Below, one piece after another: positions 35,051 through 47,279 of a stretch of 64,000 nt of DNA. Where the stretch lies: contig OY288245.1 in assembly GCA_958450325.1 (NCBI GenBank), positions 63,165,441-63,229,440 of the forward strand, in the 5' to 3' direction. This stretch comes from Agrostemma githago (lineage: Eukaryota > Streptophyta > Magnoliopsida > Caryophyllales > Caryophyllaceae). Made by a program: the position numbers and the translations under genes. Every line of letters begins with the position of its first letter. Within the stretch, counting starts at the first letter, position 1. Under the pieces are notes generated by a model that was given only the letters and a program-made list of their open reading frames with translations, did not search any database and had not been told where the DNA came from.

Positions 35051-35120
35051 GATGTCTTGGATCAGTGGTTTGCATTTGTGGGATAGATCTTGCAGGTCGC
35101 GGGTTCAATTCCTGCTACCG
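35051..35120 (+). repeat. tRNA-like SINE head
   Basis: TTGGATCAGTGGT (35057-35069, A box) and GGTTCAATTCC (35102-35112, B box) lie 45 nt apart. There is no acceptor-stem pairing. It is followed by an A-rich sequence. A SINE fragment is more likely than a tRNA gene. Confidence 0.45.
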
Positions 35121-35563
35121 AAGTTTTTTAGGGGAAAGAAAATTGTATCAAAAAAATGGACTTATTTCGAAATGGGGATCACCACTCTGCCATGTCATGG
35201 CACATGGTGTTTGATTTAATATATAAGAGATTACGAGATTACTTGAGGATCAAGGACATTAATATAGCTTTTGCACCATTCTTAACCTATTAAGTGAATG
35301 CATTAGGACCACTATAAATAGCTGACAATTCTTCATGTGCTGTCAACAGACTGATTCCTCCTCTTTGGCTTTTTGTGAGAAATTCATTCACTGGACCACC
35401 TTGCTGACACATCATTCCCACGTGCTCCTCATTTTCCTTCCTTTCTTTGGATAACCTTCCCTTAATTTTAATTGAGCATACTTGCTCGCCAATTTCTGGT
35501 GTGATAATTATAGCAAGACTTGCATCATTACCTATCCCTTCTAAGAAAATCCGGATGAGCCTG

Positions 35564-36817
35564 CTATAAGTCAAACAGAAACTCCCAAGTAGCATCTTCC
35601 ATTTTAGAACTAGACCATTTAACAAGGACTTTTAAAGAAGATATCTTCCCTCTTTTGACAGTTTTCCTGGCCAGTATCAATTTAGTTTTCTTTGTCGCAT
35701 CTTGCGCTTCAAGAATTGGGCTAATAGCAGATGGAACCTCATAACATCTCTTAAGAAGGGAAACGTGGAAGGTGTGGTGGATGTTTGCAGTAGGAGGCAG
35801 TTTTAGTTTGTAAGCCACAGAGCCAATCTTGCTCAAAACCTTATAAGCCCTGTAATACTTCTTAGCCAATTTATGGTTGTTTCTATATATAGAGGTCTGC
35901 CTATAAAGTTGGAGTTTAAGGAAGACAAAGTCTCCTTGTTGGAACTCTCGTTCACTTCTCTTTTTATTGGCCTGTTGTTGTCTCATTCTTTTTTGAGCCC
36001 TGGCAAGGTTGATTTTAATGGCCTGTAACGCGTCCTCCCTGTCAATTAAGCACCTATCCACGACATCCACCTTGCTTTCACCAATCAAATATGAGATGTG
36101 TATAGGAGGGGGCTGTCCATACACTACCTCATATGAAGAAGTATTCAAAGAGGTGTGATATGATGTATTGTACCAGTATTCGACTGCAAGAAGCCATTTG
36201 CACCATTCAGTAGGGGTCTCGTTACAAAAGCACCTCAGGTAAGTTTCCAAACACCGATTGAGAACTTCAGTCTGCCCGTCTAATTGTGGGTGGTACACTA
36301 AGGACATATTTAGATCAACACCTTGTACTGAAAAAAGTTCTTGCCAAAAATTACTCAGGAAAATGGCATCTCTATTAGATACGATACTTTTAGGCATGCA
36401 ATGTAGCTTATAAACGTGATCAAAGTATGCTTGGGCTACTTCTACTGCAGAATACAGATGTTTGAGAGGAATGAAGTGCACTGACGTGGACAATCTATCC
36501 ACAACCACCATAATAGAATCGTTTCCCATGGATTTAGGCAAGCCATCTATGAAATCCATACTGATTTCTGTCCAAATTGAGTCAGGAATGGGCAGGGGTT
36601 TTATCTTCCTCGGGTACGCTGTTGCATCGTATTTACATTGCTGACATATAATGCACTTATGAATGTAATCCTGTATATCTTTTTTCATTCCCTTCCAATA
36701 GAATCGCTGCTTATCCTTGTGGTAAATAGCCTCAATTTCAAAATGCCCACCTTGAAGATTATCGTGCATAAGGGAGATAATTAAGGACCGTATTCCCTCA
36801 TAATTACCTACCACCAA
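35564..36817 (-). pseudogene. Chromovirus integrase with C-terminal chromodomain
   Basis: 417 open codons: a zinc-binding region (GGHFEIEAIYH...CIICQQCK), DDE core residues in ISMDFIDGL, IVSNRDAIF and DGQTEVLNR, a QGDFVFLKLQLYRQTS block and a C-terminal chromodomain-like VLVKWSSSKMEDATWEFL. In chromoviruses this domain directs integration to marked chromatin. A stop follows DL, and the same frame then continues QAHPDFLRRD, so one stop cuts the tail. A second stop lies just upstream, near 36832. The domain layout is Tekay/Del-like. Confidence 0.88.
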
Positions 36818-38683
36818 TTTTCCTTTCCTCTATAGTTGCTCCTCCCTCCAGGTGAAAGATTTATTGGATTCATGGTTTTCCTTTAATTCTTTAATTAAGG
36901 TAATAAGGGTATTGTGGACATGACATAGGTCCACCCCGACGCGGCCACGCGCGGGTTTGTGGAGGCGGATGAATCTCCATATGAGATGGTCAAACTGAAA
37001 TTTAAATCGAAGTTGGAGTCGCCACCAGACTTTGTGGGAGTTCGGGCCCGTTCGAACCCACTCTATGTCGTAGTGGGCCGTATACAAAATACGGCCCATT
37101 TCCGATATCAGAGCTTATTGGGTTCGTCCCTTTGCATTATGATACCGATACCGACATTATCGAATATCGTGTATTGAATGACTCTCATTGCCAATGGATT
37201 CGGACATCCGGAAACCATGGTTCTGAGTAAGGGGTGAGGGTACGTGTTGGGAAGTTCACTAAGAACACCCAACCCCGCCCGCACTTAGCGGCCTTTACTA
37301 AGATGTCGTTCGTTTTTGGTGTACACGCGTTAGTTCGACGGTTGAATAATATGCAAAGATTATTTTCCCTAAGCATGTGAGAAAAATTAAATGGGTTGCT
37401 AAGTCGTTTAATGCATCTTAAACTAATAACGTCAAAGTTATTTTAGCATGTGAAGTTCGTTTTAGTCTAATAAAACAAAGATGAAAATAAATCGCTACAA
37501 ACACGAGCAAGCAAGTTAGTAACGATTGAATAAATCGAATAAAGATGTAAATACGATAATATGCATGATTTTGAAAAAGGTTTATGACACGTGATGGATT
37601 AACACGTGTTGACCGAGGTCAAAAAAGTATTTATCGAAATCTGAAAATATGTTGCGAAAGTCGCTGTTTTATGTAAGAAACAAAAAGAATAAAAAAACGA
37701 GAAAACGAAGAAGAAAGGCTCGGTTTTCAGGCTCTCGTGCGAGTCGCATGGGAGGGGCGCGACTCGCGCGAGTAACTGTCCCGTTTTTATATTTTTTCGA
37801 AAATCGTTAATTTTGATAAATCGCGTACAAATATGGATTAATTTATACTCGATTTATATTTTCGATATTCGTCGTATTCGATATTCGATTATGGAATCGA
37901 TATCAAATAGTCGGAATGATTTTTAGAAAAAGTTTTATAAAGTTTGTTTTGAAAAGAATTTGAATGAAAAAAAAAATGTTAATTCTCTCCGCGTTAAAAC
38001 CGTCGTATTTTGTAAAAAAAAATGTAACGATTTTTTTTAGCATCAACGAGATTTAATTTAGTTCTTGTTAGATACGATATTCGATTAGAGAATCGATATC
38101 GTATTTTAAGAATGTTTTGTTTTATGAAAATATTTTTATAATATCGTTATTAAAAATAAAAAAAATGCGACAACGACCCATATTAAAAAAACGGACCGAC
38201 CGACGAAAAAAGAAGAAAAAGACGAGAGAAAGGAAGAGAGAAGGGAAGAATCGGGTTTGATTTTACACCCTCAACCTACATGCTTTGTTTTCTCGGAAAG
38301 GAGCTCGTCGGAAAGTGGCTTAGGCACGGGAGCGTCGAGATGATGTGGATGAGTTAGGGTGTCGTGTAGGGTGACGGGTTTCGGCCGGTTTTTGGGTCGG
38401 ATTCGTCGGGTTGTTTTGCTAGATGTCGATGGTGTATGTGTTGTTGTATCGATGATTGATGTGTAATTGATAGATAATTAATTGATAATTCGTAGATGTG
38501 AATAATTGATAGATGTATTTGATGTAGATGGTAGATAATTCTGTGTTTTTGTAGATGAATGTGTGTGTATTTTGTGTGACGGAAGGGTCCTATTTATAGG
38601 TGAAGTCCTTGATAGGAGCTAGGAGAAGTATTCTTGCTTAGGTGACAAGAAGTACCGGTTTGGATAGGAAACGTAAGAGTTTG

Positions 38684-40575
38684 TGTAGACACCCACATTT
38701 TGACCGCCAGGTGTCTATAGTAGTTTCCGCCAAACACCCGATGATGATCGGACGCAAACATGCTTTTATGGACTCGGATATGGGCTCGAAATCATGGACA
38801 TTTGGCTTGGGCTTATTACGGAGTACAAATCTTACTAAACCAACCTCAAATCCAGGCACAGTGGGTCGTTTCGAGTCAAATAAGACTAATTTGGGTCGAA
38901 TCCGGCACCAGGGGCAAAACCGTCTTTTAGCGACCGGGTCAAAAAAAGATTTTTTCCCGAGATACACGGACCAGCCGTGACACCTCATTAGTTCGGCTAG
39001 GCTCAGATACTACAAAATATCAGCCCGAAAATATTAAACAAATCCATTCGAGGATAGAATTCGATCTCAAGTAGGAATTCTATCCGAAAACCAAATCAAT
39101 TTACCGACCGAGTGTCAAACACTCGGCCAAAACAGCCCATTTCAGCCGAGACATGGCTTTTTCACCAAGAAACGGGACTCTCGTTCCCTTCAAACTCCTA
39201 CGTTTCCTATCCAAACCGGTGTTTCTTGTCACCTAAGCAAGAGTACTTCTCCTAGTTCCTATCAAGGACCTCACCTATAAATAGGACCCTCCGGTCACAC
39301 ATTATCGATCAACTATTCTCATCAATTATCATACATCTACAATTCATAACACATCTACAACAATCAACATCCTAGGCGATACAATCCCATACAATTCATC
39401 CCCGAAATTCTAGGCAATTTTAGGAAAACTATATACAAACCCGAGAGCAAAACTCGTCAAATCCCATCCTAATCATAAACCACCATAACTCTTCCTATAT
39501 CATCTCGACGCTCCCGTGCCTAAGCCACATTTCGACGAGCCCCGTTCCGAGTATACAAAGCATGTAGGTTGAGGGTGTAAAATCAAATCCCGTTTTTCTT
39601 CCTTTCTCAATTTTTTTTTCTCACGATTTTTTTGTCACGATTTTTTGTCACGATTTTTTGTCACAATTTTTATGTCACGATTTTTTTTTTCGTCATAATT
39701 TTTCGCCGCAATTTTTACACAATCTCTCAGCAACTTTTTCAAAATCCACTCTAAATATTCGATATTGATTCTATAATCAAGCATTGAATATTACGAGTAT
39801 CAATATTTAAGTCGAGTATAAATTGCACCATATTTTTATACGACTTAACCAAATCATCGATTTCCAAAACCAAATACAATTTTTTCATCATATCATATTT
39901 ACATCTTCTAACTCGTTTGCTCCTTTATTATCGCGATTGTTGTATTGTATCGTTGGTTGCATTGTAATTCCGGGTGGTATGCCGCTCGTATATTGTAATC
40001 TGTTATCGTTTTTGTTGTTTGTTTTATTGTACTAAAATGAATATGACATGCTAAAACAACTTTGACGTTATTAGCTTAGATGCATTTAAACGACATAGAT
40101 CAAACATAATTCACATAGTCAAAAACGCTCTCTGCATATCATTCAACCGTCGAACTAACGCGTGTACACCAAAAACGAACGATATCTTAGTAAAGGCCGC
40201 TAAGTGCGGGCGGGGTTGGGTGTTCTTAGTAAACTTCCCAACACATACCCTCACCCCTTACTCAGAACCATGGTTTCCGGATGTCCGAATCCATTGGCAA
40301 CGAGAGTCATTCAATACACGATATCCGATAATATCGGTATCGGTATCGTAATTCAAAGGGACGAACCCAATAAGCTCTGACATCGGAAATGGGCCGTATT
40401 TTGTATACGGCCCACTACGACATAGAGTGGGTTCGAACGGGCCCGAACTCCCACAAAGTTCGGTGGCGACTCCTACTTCGATTTAAATTTCAAATTGACC
40501 ATCTCATATGGAGATTCATTCGCCTCTCCAAACCCGCGCGTGGCCACGTCGGGGTGGACCTATGTCATGTCCACA
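38684..40575 (+). repeat. 5' LTR of the non-autonomous Tat element
   Basis: Starts TGTAGACACCCACATTTTGA and ends CATGTCCACA. The TATAAATA promoter box is at 39276. Upstream of it are decayed palindrome half-sites (GACCGAGT ending at 39113, ACTCGGCC at 39121). The tail region (40200-40575) is close in sequence to the big Tat LTR, whereas the middle is not. Confidence 0.93.
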
Positions 40576-40578
40576 ATT

Positions 40579-40596
40579 TGGCGACTCTGCTGGGGA
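40579..40596 (+). other. Primer binding site, tRNA-Arg type
   Basis: TGGCGACTCTGCTGGGGA, one base different from the site at 14106, starts 3 nt after the LTR. Confidence 0.8.
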
Positions 40597-43500
40597 TCAA
40601 CTGATGAGTCACTAACCATCGGCATCCTCAGGGTGAGACTCGAAAAGAAATCGTTCGAATAGTAATGTACACGTTTTAGTTCAATGGTTCATGCATAACC
40701 CAATTCTTTCACGGGCCGGTTACTTGTGACCGACGTCCCACTATACCACGGTGCATTCCTAAATGGGTGCACTAAAGACTTCGATGGCGGAACTCGCATG
40801 GGTTTTACGGCAGGTTCTAAGACCAACTCGGCTTAGGAAGACCGTCCTGATTTGCGAGAAAGCTATCGTCGTTGGTATAGACCCTCTTTCGACCGACCGA
40901 GACTTAGACTAAGAGCATACATGGCGTCATTATACTGTTTCCATGACTACATGCTACTTGATCCGTGTCCCGTCTTTTCAAAAACCTTCATTTTCAAAAA
41001 CTTGCATCTTTTTCGAAAATTATCCATTTTTCAAACCCGGAAAGCTACCGAATTTAGGACTTATGATTTTGACTCAAAATAGCCTATTTTCTAGCCGGTA
41101 TGCTGTCCAAACCTTTCAAAAATCCAAAATCTCGGCCCGGTAACGTTTTTTTTTTCGATTTTCAAAAAAAAATCGGGCCATCCTATCCGACTTTGCTCGA
41201 TTTTCAAATCCAAATCCTCTTTTCAAAGCATTCTTCTTATTAGGACTTCCCGTATTTAGCAGTGTCGGGTCTTGTCATAAGTTGTTAGAGTCCATAGCGT
41301 CGAAACTCCGTCGATCTTACATCACGAGTTTCTCCCCCATCCCGTCCGCCTTATCTGTCAAGGCATGGCCCACCTACGTAGGACTAACTCCTACAAAGGG
41401 AAGCCTGTTTACACATTCAAGTCCAAAGTCTAGGGAGTATCTCACGTGGACCTTCCTTCGAGCGAGACTCGGCCCACATAGCCGAATCCTAAGGGAGGCC
41501 CACCTTTCACGAGTCACCCGTCTAGGTGTCCTTTCCGACTCATTTCCTTTTCGGGCTTTTCCTCACTCGGGGGCTACCCTTCATCAGAGCGGTCAATCAC
41601 GGTTGCTCTAAGGGTCATGTCTTACACGTGTTGTCTCACGTACCCCACTTTTGAGTCACTTAGATGTCACACCATCTGAGTTTTTAGTCTTACTCAGGGC
41701 TGTCCTTCACCCGAGCAGTCGACCACGGTCACCTTAAGGGGTACTTTACACCGGCGTCCTTATGATGTCTTCTCCGAGTCAAACCTATGCTACGAACACT
41801 CGAGTCACCTAGGGTTAGGTCACCACGGTTGGGCCAAGCACGCGACACGGTCAAACACGGTTGCCCCCATTTTCGGACTCACCCTTATGCAGCTCGAGTC
41901 TAATTCGCAGTCGTTACTTTGTCTAGGTCAACATTCGAGTATCCCGATCCAAGAGTCTTTGTCATCCCGTCACCCCGGGCCATGTCTAGTTTGACACCCT
42001 CTCTTGCATTTGCGCAAAGCCGAGTTTAGGCGAGTCGTGGCACCTGTCGAAGACCTTACCAAAAAGAAAAAACAACCAACCGAGCGTCCGAAAGTCCGGA
42101 TTTGATTCGAGTCTAAGTCTGAGTTCGAGTCTAGGATACCCTACATCCTCATTTCCAAATCAGAGTCAGAGTCATTTTCATTCTATCATCTTTCAATATT
42201 CTATTTCCCATATATACTTTCCTTATGTGTTTCCGAGAACATGATGAATACCGTCATACACTGTGAGCACATGCACGTGACTATTATAGGCCCATCTATA
42301 ACGACTGCAGGAAACTGAACCTGTGTTTTCCTTTACCTGTTCCATGTCTGACATAGAAAGCCACATAACCACCCTTAGCAGGAGCGGTATCGAATCCTAG
42401 GACAAATCTAGGTAGTCTCCTAGTTTGGGTTCAAGACGGGAGGCAAGCCCATTTCCCACCATAAACACCCATCCAATAAGACTAGCCAGTCCCTACCTTA
42501 GGTGTTAGTCTGACCGACAAAAAAAAAGCTGGACAAAAAAATCAAAAGTCCAAGAGAAAAAGCAAAAGGCCAAAACAAAAAAGCTGGCCATGATCAAAAA
42601 GAATTATCAACATCCCTCGACCAGACACGGTCAACTCAAACGAAGAATCCCATGACCGGGGCTAAGAGGTCAACCCAAAGAATTCAAAAATCCATGACCG
42701 TAGTTAATGATCTACTCAAGTGAAACGGTCAATTCAAAAATTATCAAAACCCATACCATCAAATAGGGGAGAAATAATCAAGCTGGTCAGCTAACACCAC
42801 ATTTAGCCTTCCCACATTACAACCCTCAAGACCTTCTCGAGACCTAGGCTAGAGACAGCCCGGAATTTTGAGAATTCAAGCTCCATAGGATACCCCTAAC
42901 CATTAGGGCCAGACATGGAAACCAGATCCCGCATTATCAACCTGCCCAATCGAAGTCCGAGTCCTTTTTACTCGACTTCCCCCTTTCCTACCACATTGCA
43001 ATACCTACTCTCGAAGCCTTAGCTCCACAAAATTGAGCTCCAGATTTCGAATCATCAAAGCCACTTACTTCCTAGCACCACATTCCAAAAAACTTCTAAA
43101 CCAGTTACCAACCCCGAATATGGGAACTCAACTTGCGGTCGGCATAGAACATGCCCAAATACTTCACACCACCTCTGGGGGCTACCCCGGAGAATGCTCA
43201 CAGTCACAGGATCAACATCCTAACTATTCTAGCCCTTTGATCAAGACATCACTGGGAATGCACCTAGCCTACACCGTCGCTATGGCTAGTTACACACAAA
43301 TCCCTAATAAACTAGGCACCATAATATATTATTCAATCACTGAACTACGGCTTGGTTTGGTTTCACTACACGTGAATACGTAGGCAGCCTTTCAACAGAG
43401 GCACAACCACCCACATTGACACTAATTCAAAAAAGCGCCATCATTCCGGTCACGACACTGTCATGTTCTCAGCAGCTAGCTTTGTCATCCTGGGGGCTTC

Positions 43501-44670
43501 TCTTAGGCAGAAGTTTTCCATCCACTCACATAATCCAAATAACTTTCAAATTTAGCCTCCTTTCTATAGTGTGTCCTAGTACTCGGCCCAGTCGAAGACA
43601 AGAATCTGTCAGAGACTCGAGACAACACCTACTTTGGGAATATACCCCGAAACCAAAAAATTCAAAAGAACACCAGTCTACAGCATTGCTACCACAAAGC
43701 CCTGTCGTATGGAAACAGTCTCATTCTGAGGATTCGATCATGTTGCCACTCGCCTAGGCTACGGAATAACGCAACTTAAGAGTCTTGTTAGGTGGCTCAC
43801 CCCCTACCAAGTCACGGTCCAACCCCTCGAGAGTCCAGTCGTGTCTGTTAACTCGTCCGGTCACGTCCAGAGTCGAGTCTGTCGGTAGGCCTCTCTCTTC
43901 AAATTCTACTTTGAGATTTGCAAAACTTAGCCATTTGAGAAAATCCCTTTCCTAGTCACCACGGGAATAGGAATTTTATCCCTACTTCATCTAGGCATAC
44001 AGGCCTAACCGGAGGATTTTAGGAGTCCGTGTCAGAATCTGATCAGGAATCAAGTCATCCCAAGCATTCTTATTTCCAAAAATTTTCAAAAAATTTTCAG
44101 CATTTTCTTTCCAAAAATCAATCAAAATCATTTCTTCCCCAGCGTGAGTTGGTGTTTTGCCTAGATATTACATGCAATCTGTTATGTATCAGCATACAGG
44201 TACACCCAAGACTCCCGAAGGATTCTCAAAAACTCCCTAGTGGAAAACTCAAGCAGCATTTTTATCAGGATGTATCTACAGGCAGATACACCCAGAGCTT
44301 ACAAGGCAAGCTCCCACACGATTTCCAGACAGGATGTATCTACAAGCAGGTACACCCAGAGCTTACAGGCAAGCTCCCACGTAATTCCAAGACGGGATGT
44401 ATCTACAAGCAGATACACCTAGAGCTTACAAGGCAAGCTCCCACACAACTTCAAGACAGGATATGTCTGTAAACAGACACACCCAAGACTTTTTAGGCAA
44501 AGTCCCCGCGACATTATTGAGATCTATTCAGGTATGATTTCTATCTTATGGCTGGTGAGCCCTTCACGCAAGTCTAATGGACTATAAACGACCCGATCGG
44601 AATTCTGCCAGGTCTTAATCCTCGATTGGCCTGGTAGCTACACTGAATTTTGCCTTGTCCAAGCCTCAGT
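40597..44670 (+). other. Interior of the non-autonomous Tat element
   Basis: 40597-41620 is a leader homologous to 14124-15100. 41620-43330 is unrelated to gag-pol, with an A-rich purine stretch at 42510-42600. 43330-44670 is the 3' untranslated region, including 'gaatacgtaggcagcc' at 43374. Frames at 43033-43383, 43416-43757 and 44029-44472 have no known domains, and the last crosses a tandem repeat. I do not call genes here. Confidence 0.6.
44267..44519 (+). repeat. 63-bp tandem repeat, about four copies, in the 3' UTR
   Basis: Units start at 44267, 44330, 44393 and 44457 (periods 63, 63, 64). Each has 'ggatgtatctacaagcag', 'tacacccagagcttacaa' and 'ggcaagctcccac'; the last copy is diverged. 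Tandem arrays next to the 3' LTR are a known feature of Tat elements and can seed satellites. Confidence 0.88.
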
Positions 44671-44683
44671 CAGAGTGGGGCTC
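44671..44683 (+). other. Polypurine tract of the non-autonomous Tat element
   Basis: CAGAGTGGGGCTC lies directly before the 3' LTR and corresponds to 24337-24349. Confidence 0.7.
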
Positions 44684-46577
44684 TGTAGACACCCACATTT
44701 TGACCGCCAGGTGTCTATAGTAGTTTTCGCCAAACACCCGATGATGATCGGACGCAAACATGCTTTTATGGACTCGGATATGGGCTCGAAATCATGGACA
44801 TTTGGCTTGGGCTTATTACGGAGTACAAATCTTACTAAACCAACCTCAAATCCAGGCACAGTGGGTCGTTTCGAGTCAAATAAGACTAATTTGGGTCGAA
44901 TCCGGCACCAGGGGCAAAACCGTCTTTTAGCGACCGGGTCAAAAAAAGATTTTTTCCCGAGATACACGGACCAGCCGTGACACCTCATTAGTTCGGCTAG
45001 GCTCAGATACTACAAAATATCAGCCTCGAAAATATTAAACAAATCCATTCGAGGATAGAATTCGATCTCAAGTAGGAATTCTATCCGAAAACCAAATCAA
45101 TTTACCGACCGAGTGTCAAACACTCGGCCAAAACAGCCCATTTCAGCCGAGACATGGCTTTTTCACCAAGAAACGGGACTCTCGTTCCCTTCAAACTTCT
45201 ACGTTTCCTATCCAAACCGGTGTTTCTTGTCACCTAAGCAAGAGTACTTCTCCTAGCTCCTATCAAGGACCTCACCTATAAATAGGACCCTCCGGTCACA
45301 CATTATCGATCAACTATTCTCATCAATTATCATACATCTACAATTCATAACACATCTACAACAATCAACATCCTAGGCGATACAATCCCATACAATTCAT
45401 CCCCGAAATTCTAGGCAATTTTAGGAAAACCATATACAAACCCGAGAGCAAAACTCGTCAAATCCCATCCTAATCATAAACCACCATAACTCTTCCTATA
45501 TCATCTCGACGCTCCCGTGCCTAAGCCACATTCCGACGAGCCCCGTTCCGAGTATACAAAGCATGTAGGTTGAGGGTGTAAAATCAAATCCCGTTTTTCT
45601 TCCTTTCTCAATTTTTTTTTGTCATGATTTTTTTGTCACGATTTTTTGTCACAAATTTTTGTCACAATTTTTTTGTCACGAATTTTTTTTTTTCGTCATA
45701 ATTTTTTGCCGCAATTTTTACACAATCTCTCAGCAACTTTTTCAAAATCTACTCTAAATATTCGATATTGATTCTATAATCAAGCATTGAATATTACGAG
45801 TATCAATATTTAAGTCGAGTATAAATTGCACCATATTTTACACGACTTAACCAAATCATCGATTTCCAAAACCAAATACATTTTTTTCATCATATCATAT
45901 TTACATCTTCTAACTCGTTTGCTCCTGTATTATCGCGATTGTTGTATTGTATCGTTGGTTGCATTGTAATTCCGGGTGGTATGCCGCTCGTATATTGTAA
46001 TCTGTTATCGTTTTTGTTGTTTGTTTTATTGTACTAAAATGAATATGACATGCTAAAACAACTTTGACGTTATTAGCTTAGATGCATTTAAACGACATAG
46101 ATCAAACATAATTCACATAGTCAAAAACGCTCTCTGCATATCATTCAACCGTCGAACTAACGCGTGTACACCAAAAACGAACGATATCTTAGTAAAGGCC
46201 GCTAAGTGCGGGTGGGGTTGGGTGTTCTTAGTAAACTTCCCAACACGTACCCTCACCCCTTACTCAGAACCATGGTTTCCGGATGTCCGAATCCATTGGC
46301 AACGAGAGTCATTCAATACATGATATCCGATAATGTCGGTATCGGTATCGTAATGCAAAGGGACGAACCCAATAAGCTCTGACATCGGAAATGGGCCGTA
46401 TTTTGTATACGGCCCACTACGACATAGAGTGGGTTCGAACGGGCCCGAACTCCCACAAAGTTCGGTGGCGACTCCTACTTCGATTTAAATTTCAATTTGA
46501 CCATCTCATATGGAGATTCATTCGTCTCTCCAAACCCGCGCGTGGCCGCATCGGGGTGGACCTATGTCATGTCCACA
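44684..46577 (+). repeat. 3' LTR of the non-autonomous Tat element
   Basis: Collinear and almost identical to 38684-40575, with small differences in the T-rich 'tttttgtcac' tract at 45610-45700. It ends CATGTCCACA followed by GTTTG. Confidence 0.93.
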
Positions 46578-47279
46578 GTTTGAAAGGAACGAGAATTCCA
46601 TTTCTTGGTGAGGAAGCAATGTACCTCGGCTGAAATGGGGCAACTCGGCCGAGTATTTGATGCTCGGTCGAGTGTTTGATTCAGTATTCGGATAGAATTC
46701 CTACTTGAGATCGAATCCCATCCTTGAACGGATTTGTTTAACATTTTGCGTGGCTGATTTTTTGTAGTATTTGAGTCCAAACCGAACGTGTGAGGTGTCA
46801 CGGCTGGTCCGTGTGTCTCGGAAAATATCTTTGACCGGGTTTGACCCGGTCGCTAAAAGACGGTTTTGCCCCTGGTGCCGGATTCGATCCAAATTAGTCT
46901 TATTTGACTCGAAACGACCCACTGAGCCTGATTTTGAGGTTGGTTTTGTGAGATTTGTACTCCGTAATAAGCCCAAGCCAAATGCCAATGATTTTGAGCC
47001 CGTTTTCGAGTATACTAAAGCACGTTTGCGTCCGATCATCATCGGGTGTTTGGCGGAAACTACTATAGACACCTGGCGGTCAAAATGTGGGTGTCTACAG
47101 GTATGATCCTCCTTCACTGATTGTTGTATCATTGAGTATATATGTGTGCTAATTGTACTGACATATTTTTCACACAATTCTGAACTTTTCACCCTAGATA
47201 AGCTAAGGCATACGCCACAATGTTTTCCTTTCCTATTTTGAACACAACTTCATAGTCGTATCCCAACAGTTTTGCAAGA

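Larger units (their letters stand above)
38684..46577 (+). mobile_element. Non-autonomous Tat-lineage LTR element lacking gag and pol (7,894 bp)
   Basis: LTRs of ~1.89 kb (38684-40575 and 44684-46577), a tRNA-Arg PBS and a polypurine tract, with TSD GTTTG at 38679-38683 and 46578-46582. The LTRs are nearly identical, so it is young. The 4.1 kb interior keeps the Tat leader (40576-41620) and the post-integrase end (from ~43330), but nothing between them resembles Gag, protease, RT or integrase. It must depend on proteins from another Tat element. It is inserted in inverse orientation into a solo LTR of a related family. Confidence 0.93.
36913..47099 (-). repeat. Tat-family solo LTR on the minus strand, split by a later insertion
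   Basis: On the minus strand it starts TGTAGACACCCACATTTTGA at 47099 and ends CATGTCCACA at 36913, with the 5-bp duplication GGTAT at 36908-36912 and 47100-47104. It has no internal region. The two parts are 47099-46578 and 38683-36913 (~2.3 kb together), interrupted by the element 38684-46577. It contains paired sites at 46643-46673 upstream of its TATA (about 38600) and ACTCGCGCGAGT at 37762. Confidence 0.9.

Noticed and set aside
40389..40604. ORF 'MGRILYTAHYDIEW...' seen in every Tat LTR
   Set aside because: It is the conserved LTR tail translated; it runs into the primer binding site and has no independent support.
44029..44472. 147-codon ORF with repeated 'TGCIYKQ(V/I)H' units
   Set aside because: Repeat period is 63 bp (a multiple of three), which keeps a frame open through the array by chance; no start context or homology.
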